A DNA stretch of 64,000 nucleotides from Sphingomonas alpina (GCF_014490665.1 NZ_CP061038.1:1488001-1552000), one strand, 5' to 3'. Positions 1 through 9,564 are shown, counted from the first letter of the stretch. Notes: generated by a model from the sequence alone, not told the origin. Numbers and translations: made by a program.

Positions 1-1521
1 ACCATCACGTTGAGTGCAGGCTTTCGATACGGGCAACGCACGGTGGACTTCACTTCGGGCCGCTATCTCGCCGACTATCGCGGTAAGGGCGAACTCGATG
101 CGACCGCAATCCCCGCTGCCAACCGGGTGCCCGGTTTCTCATACAACTGGACGCCCTATGGCTATTTTCAGGATGGGGCGATTGGTTTTAAAATCTGCGA
201 CCTGCCCGAAGCAAACAAGCCCGCGGCCTTTGCGGGATGCACTCGCTTCGGCAATTCGCCAGCATTGATCACGCCCTACGACACCCTTTTCAGTAATCCC
301 AAGCGGGTCGAGGCGATCAAGAATTTTGCAGGGGGTGGCCATATCCCGGGCGATACGGTGCTGGTGGCCAACCGGTCGCAGATGACCAATGCCCTGCAAT
401 GGATCCAGTCACTCTATCCCGATACGCCGTTCACTTTCTTTAGCGATCCGCTGCAGACCTATCGGGTCAAGGAAGAAACCAAGTCGGGCTATATCATGGC
501 GGACATGGGTGGGGCCGACGATCCCTACCATGTCAATGTCGGGCTCCGTCTCGTAAACACCAATTTGACCATCGACCAGAACCAGCCCGCCAACGCCGAT
601 CCCAGCTATTGGGGAACGGACAGCTGGAATGGCGTGCTGCGTGATTTTACGACGGCCACGGTGGTTCGCCGCTACACGGACTTCCTGCCCAGCGTGAACG
701 CGGTGTTCGATGTGCGCGATGGTGACAAGATTCGCTTTTCGGCGGCACGCGTGGTTGCCCGCCAACCGCTCGTATCGCTCGGGCAGGGGTTCGCTACCCA
801 ATTTACGCGCGACCCAGTCGATAACCTGTTCAAATTCACCAACGGCAGCCGCGGAAACGCCGATCTAGATCCGTTCCGCGCGTATCAATTCGACCTCGGC
901 TTCGAACATTATTTCGGAAGCCAGGGTCTATTGTCCGCTGGCCTGTTCTGGAAGGAAGTCGACAGCTTCATCGTCAACGAAACGGTCGCTGTGTTTGTGA
1001 ACGACCAGGCCGGGGGCAGGTTGGGGCCGGTTTCGCAGCCCGCAAACGGATCGGGCGGTCGGGTCAAAGGTTTCGAACTCGCGGCGCAATATGGTTTTGA
1101 TTTCGGCTTTGGCTTTACCGCGAACTATACCTTCTCGGACACGAGCACCAATTTCAGCACCGACTTCGATGACAAATTGCCTTTGCCCGGCGTGTCGAAG
1201 CATTCGGCTAACGGTCAGCTCTATTTCGAGAAATATGGGTTTGCCGCGCGCGCTTCGTACAGCTGGCGTTCCAAGCAATATCTGGGGAATTTCGGATTTT
1301 CCGACGGAGCAATAACGCGGAACCTCGGTATTTTTCAGAAATCCTATGGTCAACTCGACGGGCAGATCAGCTATAAGCTCACCAAGAATTTCGAGATATT
1401 TGCAGAGGCCATCAATATCACGAAAGCCGACACCCGCGTTTATCTGCAATTTCCTGAACTGCCCTTCCGCTACGAGTCAGGCTCGAGGCGCGTCTACGGC
1501 GGGGTGAAATTCAACTTCTGA
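1..1521 (+). CDS. TonB-dependent receptor, C-terminal part (5' end outside window)
   Basis: This is the C-terminal two thirds of an outer-membrane TonB-dependent receptor. The reading frame is open from base 1, so the start and plug domain lie upstream. The visible part alternates aromatic and polar residues in beta-strand fashion, for example FELAAQYGFDFGFGFTANYT and the closing GGVKFNF. The terminal phenylalanine is the usual signal for outer-membrane barrel assembly. The substrate cannot be told from the barrel. A LacI-type regulator lies convergently downstream. In sphingomonads this pairing is common in carbohydrate-uptake loci, so a sugar or oligosaccharide substrate is a reasonable guess only. 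A strong hairpin follows the stop codon. Confidence 0.85.
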   Translation, partial: TITLSAGFRYGQRTVDFTSGRYLADYRGKGELDATAIPAANRVPGFSYNWTPYGYFQDGAIGFKICDLPEANKPAAFAGCTRFGNSPALITPYDTLFSNPKRVEAIKNFAGGGHIPGDTVLVANRSQMTNALQWIQSLYPDTPFTFFSDPLQTYRVKEETKSGYIMADMGGADDPYHVNVGLRLVNTNLTIDQNQPANADPSYWGTDSWNGVLRDFTTATVVRRYTDFLPSVNAVFDVRDGDKIRFSAARVVARQPLVSLGQGFATQFTRDPVDNLFKFTNGSRGNADLDPFRAYQFDLGFEHYFGSQGLLSAGLFWKEVDSFIVNETVAVFVNDQAGGRLGPVSQPANGSGGRVKGFELAAQYGFDFGFGFTANYTFSDTSTNFSTDFDDKLPLPGVSKHSANGQLYFEKYGFAARASYSWRSKQYLGNFGFSDGAITRNLGIFQKSYGQLDGQISYKLTKNFEIFAEAINITKADTRVYLQFPELPFRYESGSRRVYGGVKFNF

Positions 1522-1544
1522 CCTTGGAGTTTTCCTCGGATAAG

Positions 1545-1574
1545 GCAGCGACCCTTCTTTCGAAGGGTCGCTGC
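1545..1574. terminator. Bidirectional terminator-like hairpin
   Basis: A perfect 12-bp stem (GCAGCGACCCTT with AAGGGTCGCTGC, 6-nt loop) lies between the convergent receptor and LacI genes. The T tract is short, so termination strength is uncertain, but placement fits a shared terminator. Confidence 0.6.
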
Positions 1575-1613
1575 TCTTGCAGGCCAGGCCAAATGCGCGA
1601 GAAGAGATACCGC

Positions 1614-2636
1614 TTAGGCTGGCGGTGGCGCAGCTGTCAGCCGCTCGACGAGGTGGTGTGCATGAATGATCATACCACCCGGATCTTCACCCGCCAGGTC
1701 GCGCAGCAACATATCGGCGGCCGTCTTGGCCATTTCTACGACCGGTTGCCGGATCGTCGTCAGGCGCGGCCACACCATGCGGGCGATTTCGGAATCGTCG
1801 AAGCCGACGACGGTCAGGTCGCCGGGAATATCAAATCCGAGCTCACGCGCTACCGACATGGCGCCGACCGCCATATCGTCATTCTGCGCCAATATTGCCG
1901 TCGGTCTCAGCTTGCGCGACAAAAGGCGCTTGGTCGCCTCATACCCCGATTCAAAGCTGAAATCGCCGGTTTCGACCAACTCGGGAAGTCGCGGCAGGCC
2001 ATTGACGTCGAACGCCTGATGATAGCCGATCAGTCGCTGGGCACTTGCGGCATGGGCGGGATCACCCATGAGGATCGCGATTGTCCGGTGGCCGAGGCCG
2101 ATGACATACTCTGCGATCTCGCGCGCAGCGGCCACATCGTCCATCGCGGTCGACAGTCCGACGCCCAGCTGTGATTGCGGCGCGATCCGCGCGAAGGGAA
2201 TCCCTGCGTCGGAAAGCCCCTCGATAATGTCAGGGTGATCGGACGCCGGTGGCGCGAGGATGACACCGTCAAGGGCCGCTGATCGCACGAGGCTCACCAC
2301 TTCGAGAGGGTGATCCGCCACTGATTCCACGGGCAGCACTATCAAACGGTAGCGTTCGCCATGCAATCGTTCGAGCGCCCCTCGCTGCAACTCGACCACA
2401 TAGCTCGGGCTCGGCTTTTCATAAATCAATCCAATCAGGTAGGACTGCCTCCGGACCAGACCTTGCGCGAGGACATTGGGATGATAATTGAGCTCTTTGG
2501 CCGCGCGGAGCACCTTTTTGCGCAAGGCGGGCGAGATATGCGGTTCGTCATTATAGACGCGCGAAACGCTTTTGGGTGACACCTGCGCCAATTTGGCGAC
2601 GTCAATGATCGTTGAACGTTTCTCTCCACGAGCCAT
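1614..2636 (-). CDS. LacI-family transcriptional regulator
   Basis: Sugar-responsive DNA-binding repressor of the LacI/GalR family, about 340 aa from the chosen start. The N-terminal helix-turn-helix begins STIIDVAKLAQVSPKSVSR, followed by the hinge helix region (YHPNVLAQGLVRRQS) and a periplasmic-binding-protein-like ligand domain with the typical C-terminal DDSEIARMVWPRLTTIRQP segment. The frame is open further upstream, but MARGEKRS at 2636 puts the helix-turn-helix at the normal distance from the N-terminus. It converges on the TonB receptor at 1-1521, which may be part of its regulon; this is inferred from position. The ligand is unknown. Confidence 0.88.
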   Translation of the reverse strand: MARGEKRSTIIDVAKLAQVSPKSVSRVYNDEPHISPALRKKVLRAAKELNYHPNVLAQGLVRRQSYLIGLIYEKPSPSYVVELQRGALERLHGERYRLIVLPVESVADHPLEVVSLVRSAALDGVILAPPASDHPDIIEGLSDAGIPFARIAPQSQLGVGLSTAMDDVAAAREIAEYVIGLGHRTIAILMGDPAHAASAQRLIGYHQAFDVNGLPRLPELVETGDFSFESGYEATKRLLSRKLRPTAILAQNDDMAVGAMSVARELGFDIPGDLTVVGFDDSEIARMVWPRLTTIRQPVVEMAKTAADMLLRDLAGEDPGGMIIHAHHLVERLTAAPPPA

Positions 2637-2783
2637 GCCCAAGTCGTTGGCGAAATTGTCCTTCGTTGTCAATTGCGCTGGGCGAGTCCGGACGCTTTCG
2701 GGCTTGGCCTCTCGCCCGGTCGAGGCTCCCAGGTCAGAAACCGTGACACAGAAGCTGTCCAACTGGGTCGATTAGGTAGCGTT

Positions 2784-2813
2784 CAACCGAATCTCGGGTT
2801 GCGATATATATCG
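2784..2813. promoter_or_regulatory. Candidate operator: two adjacent palindromes upstream of lacI-type gene
   Basis: About 150 bp upstream of the LacI-type gene lie CAACCGAATCTCGGGTTG (2784-2801, 5-bp inverted arms) and the 12-bp perfect palindrome CGATATATATCG (2802-2813). Either could be an operator for the regulator, but nothing beyond symmetry and position supports this. Confidence 0.25.
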
Positions 2814-2852
2814 TTCGATCAATGACTCGTTGGTCGAATCAAGGGTTCGGAG

Positions 2853-2929
2853 TGGTGCCCCCGGCGAGATTCGAACACGCGGCCTACGGTTTAGGAAACC
2901 GTTGCTCTATCCGGCTGAGCTACGGGGGC
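2853..2929 (-). tRNA. tRNA-Arg (anticodon CCT)
   Basis: The minus strand folds as a 77-nt tRNA with acceptor stem GCCCCCG/CGGGGGC, the GTTCGAATC T-loop region and encoded CCA. The anticodon stem ACGGT/ACCGT encloses TTCCTAA, giving anticodon CCT, which reads AGG. Confidence 0.95.
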
Positions 2930-3103
2930 ACGGTCGCGGTTGGTAAGCGCTGGCGCTGAGGCGGTCAATTGGTCACTTGGCCGCAACGAACGTCAGCACC
3001 CTATCCGGCCGCATCCGAACAAAGGCCGGGCCCGGACAGCCATGCCGCCGGGCCCGGTCTCGTTATATGTGCCGCGAATGCCTGCGCATCCGGCAGCAGA
3101 TGG

Positions 3104-3367
3104 TTACGCCTTGACGTGCTGCGCGATATATTTGTTCATTTCGAACATCGTGCACTTGTCGCGGCCGAACACCTTCTTCAGCTTTTCATCAGCCAGAATC
3201 TCGCGCTTGTTGGCGGGGTTCTGGAGATTGTTGGCCTTGATGTAGTCCCAGACCTTGCTGATGACCTGGCTGCGGGGCAGCTTGTCGTTGCCGACGATCG
3301 CGCCGAGCTCGGGCGAGGGCTGCACCGGTGCATGGATGCCGCCGGTCTTGGTGGGGGTCGTCGCCAT
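3104..3367 (-). CDS. SWIB/MDM2 domain-containing protein
   Basis: An 87-aa protein made almost only of a SWIB/MDM2 fold. The conserved segments are LPRSQVISKVWDYIKANNLQ, then NKREILADEKLKKVFGRD and FEMNKYIAQHV. SWIB domains were first described in eukaryotic SWI/SNF complexes, but free-standing versions occur in chlamydiae and several proteobacteria, where their role is poorly known; DNA topology or chromatin-like functions have been suggested. The start has a good ribosome site (GGAAGGAC, 5 nt ahead of ATG). It is a single gene between tRNA-Arg and the formaldehyde dehydrogenase. Confidence 0.9.
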   Translation of the reverse strand: MATTPTKTGGIHAPVQPSPELGAIVGNDKLPRSQVISKVWDYIKANNLQNPANKREILADEKLKKVFGRDKCTMFEMNKYIAQHVKA

Positions 3368-3733
3368 ATAAAGTCCTTCCTGATGTGCCGTTCAAGCCGA
3401 CATCGATTCACGCCTTCTTCAGCGCGCCCTCCTTGTGCGCTGCCTTTCCGCCATTGTCACTCTCTACCATGCCTTGCGTGCAACCCTTCGTCGCACGAGC
3501 CCGAGGGGGCGCAGCCCGCAGGACGCCGAGCCGCGGTTTCACGAACCGGTCGCGCCCAATGCCGTGACGGCGCTTTCCAGTTGACCGCTTCGCCCATTTT
3601 GGGGCCTCTCTGATCATATCGTATGACAAGCGCGGAATAGCAGGAAAGGTTGCATTTCCGCCATTTTCCGCCTCACGCTTGCGTTGTCGCCGGCATCGCG
3701 GCATCTGATCCGCACAGCCTGAAAGGACGACCG
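3368..3733. other. Intergenic region, 366 bp, no gene recognised
   Basis: This stretch separates two divergent genes, the SWIB gene and the formaldehyde dehydrogenase gene, and should carry both promoters. No convincing coding frame, RNA fold or sharp promoter was seen. A possible 20-codon minus-strand frame at 3408-3470 is not supported. Confidence 0.5.
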
Positions 3734-4840
3734 ATGAAGACTCGTGCCGCCGTTGCATTCGAAGCGAAGAAGCCGCTCGAGATCGTCGAACTGGACCTTG
3801 AAGGACCGAAAGCGGGAGAAGTGCTGATCGAGATCATGGCGACGGGAATCTGCCATACCGACGCCTACACGCTGGACGGTCTCGATTCGGAAGGGTTGTT
3901 CCCGAGCGTGCTCGGCCATGAAGGGGCGGGAATCGTGCGCGAGATCGGCGCCGGCGTGACCAGCGTGAAGCCGGGCGATCATGTCATCCCGCTTTACACC
4001 CCGGAATGCCGCCAGTGTAAGTCGTGCCTCAGCGGCAAGACCAACCTGTGCACCGCGATCCGTGCCACGCAAGGGAAGGGGCTGATGCCCGATGGCACCA
4101 GCCGCTTCAGCTACAAGGGAGAGACGATCTTCCATTATATGGGCTGTTCGACCTTTTCGAACTTCACCGTCCTGCCCGAGATCGCGGTGGCGAAGATCCG
4201 CGAGGACGCGCCGTTCAAGACCAGCTGCTATGTCGGATGCGGCGTGACCACCGGTGTGGGCGCGGTGGTCAACACCGCCAAGGTCGCGGTCGGCGACAAC
4301 GTTATCGTGTTCGGCCTCGGCGGGATCGGTCTCAACGTGCTGCAAGGCGCGCGGATGGCGGGCGCCAACATGATCGTCGGGGTCGATATCAATCCCGACC
4401 GCGAAGAATGGGGCCGCAAGTTCGGCATGACGCATTTCGTCAACCCGAAGGATGTGAGCGACATCGTCGCGCACCTCGTTGCGCTGACCGATGGCGGGGC
4501 GGACTATACGTTCGACTGCACCGGCAACACCACGGTGATGCGCCAGGCGCTCGAGGCCTGCCACAGGGGCTGGGGCACCAGCATCATCATCGGCGTGGCC
4601 GAGGCGGGCAAGGAGATCGCCACACGGCCGTTCCAGCTGGTCACCGGGCGCAACTGGCGCGGTACCGCGTTCGGCGGCGCCAAGGGCCGTACCGACGTGC
4701 CCAAGATCATCGACTGGTACATGAACGGCAAGATCGAGATCGACCCGATGATCACCCATGTGCTGAGCCTGGAGGAGATCAACAAGGGCTTCGACCTGAT
4801 GCATGCCGGGGAGAGTATCAGGAGCGTGGTGGTCTATTGA
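3734..4840 (+). CDS. frmA: S-(hydroxymethyl)glutathione dehydrogenase / class III alcohol dehydrogenase
   Basis: Zinc- and NAD-dependent oxidation of S-hydroxymethylglutathione, the glutathione adduct of formaldehyde; members also reduce S-nitrosoglutathione. At 368 aa it is full length. Catalytic zinc ligands are Cys40, His62 (GHEGAG) and Cys169. The structural zinc is held by Cys92, Cys95, Cys98 and Cys106 (CRQCKSC...C). The NAD-binding loop GLGGIG is at 194-199. The ATG at 3734 follows GAAAGGA at a good distance and gives the family-typical N-terminus, although the frame is open further upstream. No S-formylglutathione hydrolase or FrmR regulator is adjacent. A strong terminator follows. 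Confidence 0.93.
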   Translation: MKTRAAVAFEAKKPLEIVELDLEGPKAGEVLIEIMATGICHTDAYTLDGLDSEGLFPSVLGHEGAGIVREIGAGVTSVKPGDHVIPLYTPECRQCKSCLSGKTNLCTAIRATQGKGLMPDGTSRFSYKGETIFHYMGCSTFSNFTVLPEIAVAKIREDAPFKTSCYVGCGVTTGVGAVVNTAKVAVGDNVIVFGLGGIGLNVLQGARMAGANMIVGVDINPDREEWGRKFGMTHFVNPKDVSDIVAHLVALTDGGADYTFDCTGNTTVMRQALEACHRGWGTSIIIGVAEAGKEIATRPFQLVTGRNWRGTAFGGAKGRTDVPKIIDWYMNGKIEIDPMITHVLSLEEINKGFDLMHAGESIRSVVVY

Positions 4841-4877
4841 ATCGACGTAGCCGGCGGGTGTGGCCTGCCGAAAAAGG

Positions 4878-4911
4878 AAAAGCCCCCGGCGTGCGACGCC
4901 GGGGGCTTTTT
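4878..4911. terminator. Rho-independent terminator, bidirectional
   Basis: AGCCCCCGGCG and CGCCGGGGGCT form a perfect GC-rich stem flanked by AAA on the left and TTTT on the right. It lies between the convergent frmA and TonB receptor genes and can serve both. Confidence 0.9.
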
Positions 4912-4950
4912 AGTGGGTCGGGGACGGACGGGCCCGCCCCCGATGCCGGA

Positions 4951-7572
4951 TCAGAACGACTTGCGCAGCGTCACGCCATAGGTACGCGGCTGGTTGGGAT
5001 AGCCGCTATAGCTTTCCGGTTCCGGGAATTGCTGCGCGACCGTCGGGAAGGTCGAGATCAGCGCATTGTCCTTGGTCAGGTTACGCCCCCAGACCATGAC
5101 GTCGAGCTGGATTTTGGTGAAGCTGACACCAAAGCTCGCGTTCACATTGTTGCTGTCGAACGTCGACAATGCTGGCGGGGTGGTCTCCGTCAGTTGGGTC
5201 GGGCTGACATAATCATATTCGCCACGCAGATAGGCGTTAACCCCATCCGAGATGTCATGCGAAAGAGTTGCGGAGGCCGATACGCTCCATTTGGGGATAC
5301 CGGCAGGACGCTCACCGGTCAGATCGCGGAAAGGCGGCCGCAGACCTGTGGTCGTGCTACGGGCGCAGCGCGGGTCGTAGGTGACGCACGGTGCGCGGGT
5401 GAAGGAATCATATTTCGGATCGAGATAGGTGGCCGCGCCCGTAAGCGAGAGCCACGGTGCCGGGCGATAGGCGGCATCGATCTCGAAGCCCTTGACCGAT
5501 TCCTTGCCCGCATTGACCAGGCTATACCCAAGGCCGGTAAAGGCATTGGACTGGAAGCCTTTGATCTCCTGCTTGAACACCGCGAGGTTGAAGAAACCGC
5601 CGCGGAATTTCGCCTTCAGTCCGGCTTCGTAGACGGTGACCTCTTCCGGAGCGGCCGAGCGACCAACGCCGTTCGATGGTGGGCGGCTGTCGGATGAGAG
5701 ATTATAGGCGCCGGCCTTCCAGCCGGTGGAGTAGCTGGCATAGACGTTCACGAAATCGAGGTCATAGGCGACGCGCGCGGCATAGGTGACCTTGTCGCCG
5801 GTGAGAATGCCCGACTCGTTCGCATTCGGGAAATTAACCGGCCCGTGGACCGGTGAATCTCCGTAAAAGAACTGCAGGCCGTTCAAGGCGAACGGGTTGA
5901 CCCCGCCAAGTGATGAGGGGCAGGGCGTGCCGCCCGGTCCCGGGAGCGAAGCGCCGAGGCTTGACCCGAACAGGTTGACCGGCGTCCGCCCAGCGGTCGA
6001 CGCCGGGTTGAAGCCCTTTTGCAACAGGCAACCGGACAGTGATGCCGGAAGTGCCGCAAAAGGAATAAAGCCGAGACCAGCGATATTCTCCAGATTCAGT
6101 GACGAGAATGGGTCGTTCATGACCACGTTGGACATCACGGCCTTACGATCGTTCATATAGGCGACGCCGCCGGTCAGGGTCAGCCGGTCAGTGACCTTGA
6201 AATCCGCCTGACCGAACAGCGAATAGGAGCGCTGTTTCATCTTGTAACGGTCCGAAATACCTTGCCCGGCCTGGAAATAGGTGCGTCCGGGCACGATCGC
6301 TGGATTGGTTAGGCTCTGCAACGTTTCGAGGCCAGTGATCAAGCCGCCGGGGCCACCCGTAAGAGCGTTGACGAACGCGCGGGCATCCTTGCCGAAACGA
6401 ATGTCGCGACCGGTGTCGAGTTTTTCATCCTGATAGAAACCGCCGACCAGCCAGCTGAAGGGCCCATCTCCGGTCGAAGCAAGGCGGAATTCCTGGGTGA
6501 AGGTCTTGATCTCGTTTGCGGTCGTATTGCTCGCAATATCGGCGCCAGTGAAATCAATGTCCTGCTGCGACTGGTTGATCTGGTTGCGATAGGCGGTGAT
6601 GGAGGTCAGTTTGGCGAAACCGACATTCCAGTCGACCTGACCGGAAACGCCCTTGCCCCGGATACGGTTGGATGGGTCGGTATTGAAGATGACGTTGCGA
6701 TCGAACACGCGCGTCGTATCGGAAATGGCGAACCCGAGCGCGCCGATCGCTTGTGTCGGCAGGCCGTTGCGGATCGACGAGACGCCGCAGCAGACTTCCT
6801 TGATCAAATTATAATCGCCGATGATGCGGACCGAGAGGTCGGACGTCGGTTCCCACAGAACATCCGCGCGGACTGACCAGCGGTGGCGATTGTTTACATC
6901 GGTACCGGTCGTCAGGTTATTGAAATAGCCGTCACGCTCATTGACGCTGCCCGACAAACGGATCGCAAGACTCTCAGCGATTGGTCCAGTCACCGTCGCC
7001 CTGGCATTCATCAGGCCGTAATTGCCGACGCTGATCTCTGCCTTGCCGCCCCAGTCGAATGCAGGACGCTTGGTTACGATGTTGATCGCGCCTGCAGACA
7101 CGTTCTTGCCGAACAGGGTCGATTGCGGGCCACGAAGGACCTCGACGCGTTCGATCTCCGGAAGATCGTCCAGCGCGGCGGCGGAACGCGAGCGGTAGAC
7201 GCCATCGATGAACACACCCACCGAGCTTTCGATACCGTCATTACCGTTGCCGTTGCCGAAGCCGCGGATCGAGAAATTGGTCTGTCCGGCCGCGTTGAAT
7301 TGCGAAACCTTCAGTGAGGGAACGACCGATTGCAGGTCGATAAGATCGCGAATCTGCGCTTGTTCGATGGTCGCGGCACCGGTCACGGCGACCGAGATCG
7401 GCACGTCCTGCAGCGTCTGTTCGCGCTTGGTCGCGGTGACGATGATGTCATCGCTGGTGTCGGCGGCTTGGGTATCCTGCGCAGTATCGGCAGGGCCGGC
7501 GGTTTGGGCGGTGGCGGGTACTGCATAGATCAATGCCAATGCAGACGCGGCAAGCAGTTCATATTTCTTCAT
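4951..7572 (-). CDS. TonB-dependent receptor
   Basis: Outer-membrane active transporter, 873 aa. A signal peptide occupies residues 1-23 (ending AVPATAQ), the TonB box DDIIVTA is at 41-47, and the plug follows with the conserved VEVLRGPQSTLFGKNVSAGA and INIVTKRP segments. The 22-stranded barrel ends in GVTLRKSF. The ATG at 7572 is preferred over the ATG at 7578 because GAGGGG then sits six bases ahead of it. The closest sphingomonad-type relatives are the broad class that transports siderophores, vitamins or plant-derived compounds, and no substrate can be assigned. It is a single gene with its own terminator, divergent from folE across 228 bp. Confidence 0.92.
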   Translation of the reverse strand: MKKYELLAASALALIYAVPATAQTAGPADTAQDTQAADTSDDIIVTATKREQTLQDVPISVAVTGAATIEQAQIRDLIDLQSVVPSLKVSQFNAAGQTNFSIRGFGNGNGNDGIESSVGVFIDGVYRSRSAAALDDLPEIERVEVLRGPQSTLFGKNVSAGAINIVTKRPAFDWGGKAEISVGNYGLMNARATVTGPIAESLAIRLSGSVNERDGYFNNLTTGTDVNNRHRWSVRADVLWEPTSDLSVRIIGDYNLIKEVCCGVSSIRNGLPTQAIGALGFAISDTTRVFDRNVIFNTDPSNRIRGKGVSGQVDWNVGFAKLTSITAYRNQINQSQQDIDFTGADIASNTTANEIKTFTQEFRLASTGDGPFSWLVGGFYQDEKLDTGRDIRFGKDARAFVNALTGGPGGLITGLETLQSLTNPAIVPGRTYFQAGQGISDRYKMKQRSYSLFGQADFKVTDRLTLTGGVAYMNDRKAVMSNVVMNDPFSSLNLENIAGLGFIPFAALPASLSGCLLQKGFNPASTAGRTPVNLFGSSLGASLPGPGGTPCPSSLGGVNPFALNGLQFFYGDSPVHGPVNFPNANESGILTGDKVTYAARVAYDLDFVNVYASYSTGWKAGAYNLSSDSRPPSNGVGRSAAPEEVTVYEAGLKAKFRGGFFNLAVFKQEIKGFQSNAFTGLGYSLVNAGKESVKGFEIDAAYRPAPWLSLTGAATYLDPKYDSFTRAPCVTYDPRCARSTTTGLRPPFRDLTGERPAGIPKWSVSASATLSHDISDGVNAYLRGEYDYVSPTQLTETTPPALSTFDSNNVNASFGVSFTKIQLDVMVWGRNLTKDNALISTFPTVAQQFPEPESYSGYPNQPRTYGVTLRKSF

Positions 7573-7800
7573 AAACATCCCCTCGTGTTTACGTTGCCGA
7601 TCTTTTCGTCGGCTGGCACGTTCGTAAATTCGGTACGGTAATCTGCGCTGCGTCGATTCGGACGTCAATGGCGTTTCATGCGGGAATCTGCGGGGTTGCG
7701 GCACAGTTGCCTAAATGAGACAGTCGTTGAATCGAACATCGTCACGCCGGAACGTCGCTTGCCGTAACGTCGCCTGCGAATCGCCGCGAAGGAATCCCGA

Positions 7801-8421
7801 ATGCCTGATCTGATCGCCAGCCCCGATGATGGGGACCTCGTCGCCCCGACTCCCAAGATTCCGGTGCCGGACGAAGTGGCGGAGGCGGTGCGGACGCTGA
7901 TCCGCTGGGCCGGCGACGATCCCGCGCGCGAAGGACTGATCGATACGCCGGCGCGCGTCGCCCGGGCGTGGAAGGAATATTGCCAGGGCTATACCGACGA
8001 TCCCGCGCACCATCTGTCGCGCGTGTTCGAGGAAGTCGGCGGCTATGACGAGATCGTGCTGTTGAAGGACATCCCGTTCCAGTCGCATTGCGAGCATCAT
8101 ATGGCGCCGATCATCGGCAAGGCGCACATCGCCTATCTGCCGAGCAACTGGGTGGTTGGCATCTCCAAGCTGGCGCGCGTGCTGCACGCCTATGCGCGCC
8201 GATTGCAGGTGCAGGAAAGGCTGACCGCGGAGGTCGCCAATTGCATCTGGGACAATCTGAAGCCGGTCGGCGTCGCAGTAGTGATCGAGGCGAACCATGC
8301 CTGCATGAGCGCGCGCGGCGTGCGCACGCCGGGCGTGGCGATGGTCACCAGCCGGATGATGGGCGTGTTCCGCGAAGATGAGCGCAGCCGCAAGGAAGTC
8401 CTTGCCCTGATGGGCTTCTAG
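7801..8421 (+). CDS. folE: GTP cyclohydrolase I
   Basis: Converts GTP to 7,8-dihydroneopterin triphosphate, the first step of tetrahydrofolate and pterin synthesis. At 206 aa it is full length. Zinc ligands Cys97 and His100 lie in FQSHCEHHMAP and Cys168 lies in EANHACMSARG; the GISKLARV and RLQVQERLT segments are typical. It opens a three-gene run folE-SDR-folB with gaps of 6 bp and then an 8-bp overlap, so the genes are almost certainly co-transcribed. The ATG follows AAGGA at good spacing. Confidence 0.96.
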   Translation: MPDLIASPDDGDLVAPTPKIPVPDEVAEAVRTLIRWAGDDPAREGLIDTPARVARAWKEYCQGYTDDPAHHLSRVFEEVGGYDEIVLLKDIPFQSHCEHHMAPIIGKAHIAYLPSNWVVGISKLARVLHAYARRLQVQERLTAEVANCIWDNLKPVGVAVVIEANHACMSARGVRTPGVAMVTSRMMGVFREDERSRKEVLALMGF

Positions 8422-8427
8422 CGCCGC

Positions 8428-9192
8428 ATGCCCGAATCTGGCCGAACCGTTCTGGTTACAGGAGGCGCGCGCCGGATCGGTGCGGTGATTGCGCGCCATC
8501 TGGCGGGGCAGGGGTGGCGCGTCGCGATCCATCACTGGAAATCGCATGACGAGGCCGATGCGCTGGCCTCCGAGCTGCCCGGGGCGATGGTGGTGACGGG
8601 CGATCTTGCTTTGCCGTCCACCGCGCAGGCGCTGGTCGGCGAAGTGCGTGAGCGGTTCGGTGCGCCGGTCGCCGGGCTGGTCAATAATGCGTCGATCTTC
8701 CAGTTCGATCGCCCGCCGCTGACCGATGGGGAGGCGATGGCGGAGCATATGGCGGTCAATCTGACGGCGCCGGTGCTGCTGGCCTCGGCGATCGCGGCGC
8801 AGGACGATCTGGCGGACGGGGCGGTGGTGAATATCCTCGACCAGAAGGTCGCGAACCTCAATCCCGACTTCTTCTCCTATAGCTGCTCCAAGGTCGCGCT
8901 GGCGGGGGCGACCGCAATGTTGGCGCAAGCGCTGGGGCCGCGCATCCGCGTCAATGCGGTGTCGCCAGGCCTGTCGCTGCCGAGCCTCGACCAGACCGAG
9001 GCCGAATTCGTCGCGGTGGCAAGCCGCAACCTGCTCCAGCGCCCGGTCGATACCGGCGCGATCGCCCGCGCGGTCGATTTCCTGCTGACCGCGCGTGGCG
9101 TCACCGGGCAGAATGTCTTTGTCGATAATGGCCAGCATTTCCTGCCCCGCGATGGCGATGTGATGTTCGAAACGAGAATCGCGCATGGCTAA
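8428..9192 (+). CDS. SDR-family oxidoreductase, likely pteridine reductase (FolM-like)
   Basis: NAD(P)H-dependent short-chain dehydrogenase, 254 aa. The nucleotide-binding motif TGGARRIG (11-18) has the double-arginine form typical of pteridine reductases such as FolM and PTR1, which favours NADPH. NNAS follows at 86-89 and the catalytic pair is Tyr151/Lys155 (YSCSK). Between GTP cyclohydrolase and dihydroneopterin aldolase it most likely reduces a dihydropterin or dihydrofolate, for example dihydromonapterin to tetrahydromonapterin. The exact substrate is inferred from context and motif. It ends inside the first codons of folB. Confidence 0.82.
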   Translation: MPESGRTVLVTGGARRIGAVIARHLAGQGWRVAIHHWKSHDEADALASELPGAMVVTGDLALPSTAQALVGEVRERFGAPVAGLVNNASIFQFDRPPLTDGEAMAEHMAVNLTAPVLLASAIAAQDDLADGAVVNILDQKVANLNPDFFSYSCSKVALAGATAMLAQALGPRIRVNAVSPGLSLPSLDQTEAEFVAVASRNLLQRPVDTGAIARAVDFLLTARGVTGQNVFVDNGQHFLPRDGDVMFETRIAHG

Positions 9193-9550
9193 AGGCACGC
9201 GCTTCGCGACGATCCTCGATGGCCTGGAGGTCACCATGGGCCTCGGCATCCATCCGGAGGAACTGGCGGCGCCGCAGCGGGTGATCCTGAACGTGCGGAT
9301 CGAGGTCGATTATCCCGCGCCGCCGGCCGAAGACCGGATCGAGGCCGTGCTCGACTACGACTTCATCCGCACCGGCATTCGCGAACTGGTCGCCGGGCGC
9401 CATTTCAACTTGCAGGAGACATTGTGCGAAGCGGTTGCCGCCTTGTGCCTGCGTGATGACCGCGTGTGCGAAGTGACGGTGCGGTCGTCCAAGCCGGATA
9501 TCTATCCCGATGCGGCAGTGGGGTGCGAGATCGTGCGGGGGCGGGGCTAG
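9185..9550 (+). CDS. folB: Dihydroneopterin aldolase
   Basis: Cleaves 7,8-dihydroneopterin to 6-hydroxymethyl-7,8-dihydropterin plus glycolaldehyde. The 121-aa length fits the family. The catalytic glutamate is Glu78 in FNLQETLCEAVA and the catalytic lysine is Lys103 in VRSSKPDIYPDA. It overlaps the upstream reductase gene by 8 bp, which suggests translational coupling. Related FolX epimerases are an alternative, but the position beside folE favours FolB. Confidence 0.9.
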   Translation: MAKGTRFATILDGLEVTMGLGIHPEELAAPQRVILNVRIEVDYPAPPAEDRIEAVLDYDFIRTGIRELVAGRHFNLQETLCEAVAALCLRDDRVCEVTVRSSKPDIYPDAAVGCEIVRGRG

Positions 9551-9564
9551 CGACGCCGGACGCG

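Noticed and set aside
3408..3470. 20-codon minus-strand frame (MVESDNGGKAAHKEGALKKA)
   Set aside because: It has only a modest AAGGC site and no context or family to support it, and it could be chance in a GC-rich gap.
4024..5697. Long plus-strand frame across frmA and the TonB receptor
   Set aside because: It overlaps two well-supported genes in the wrong phase and its composition is Arg/Gln-rich, a typical shadow in GC-rich DNA.
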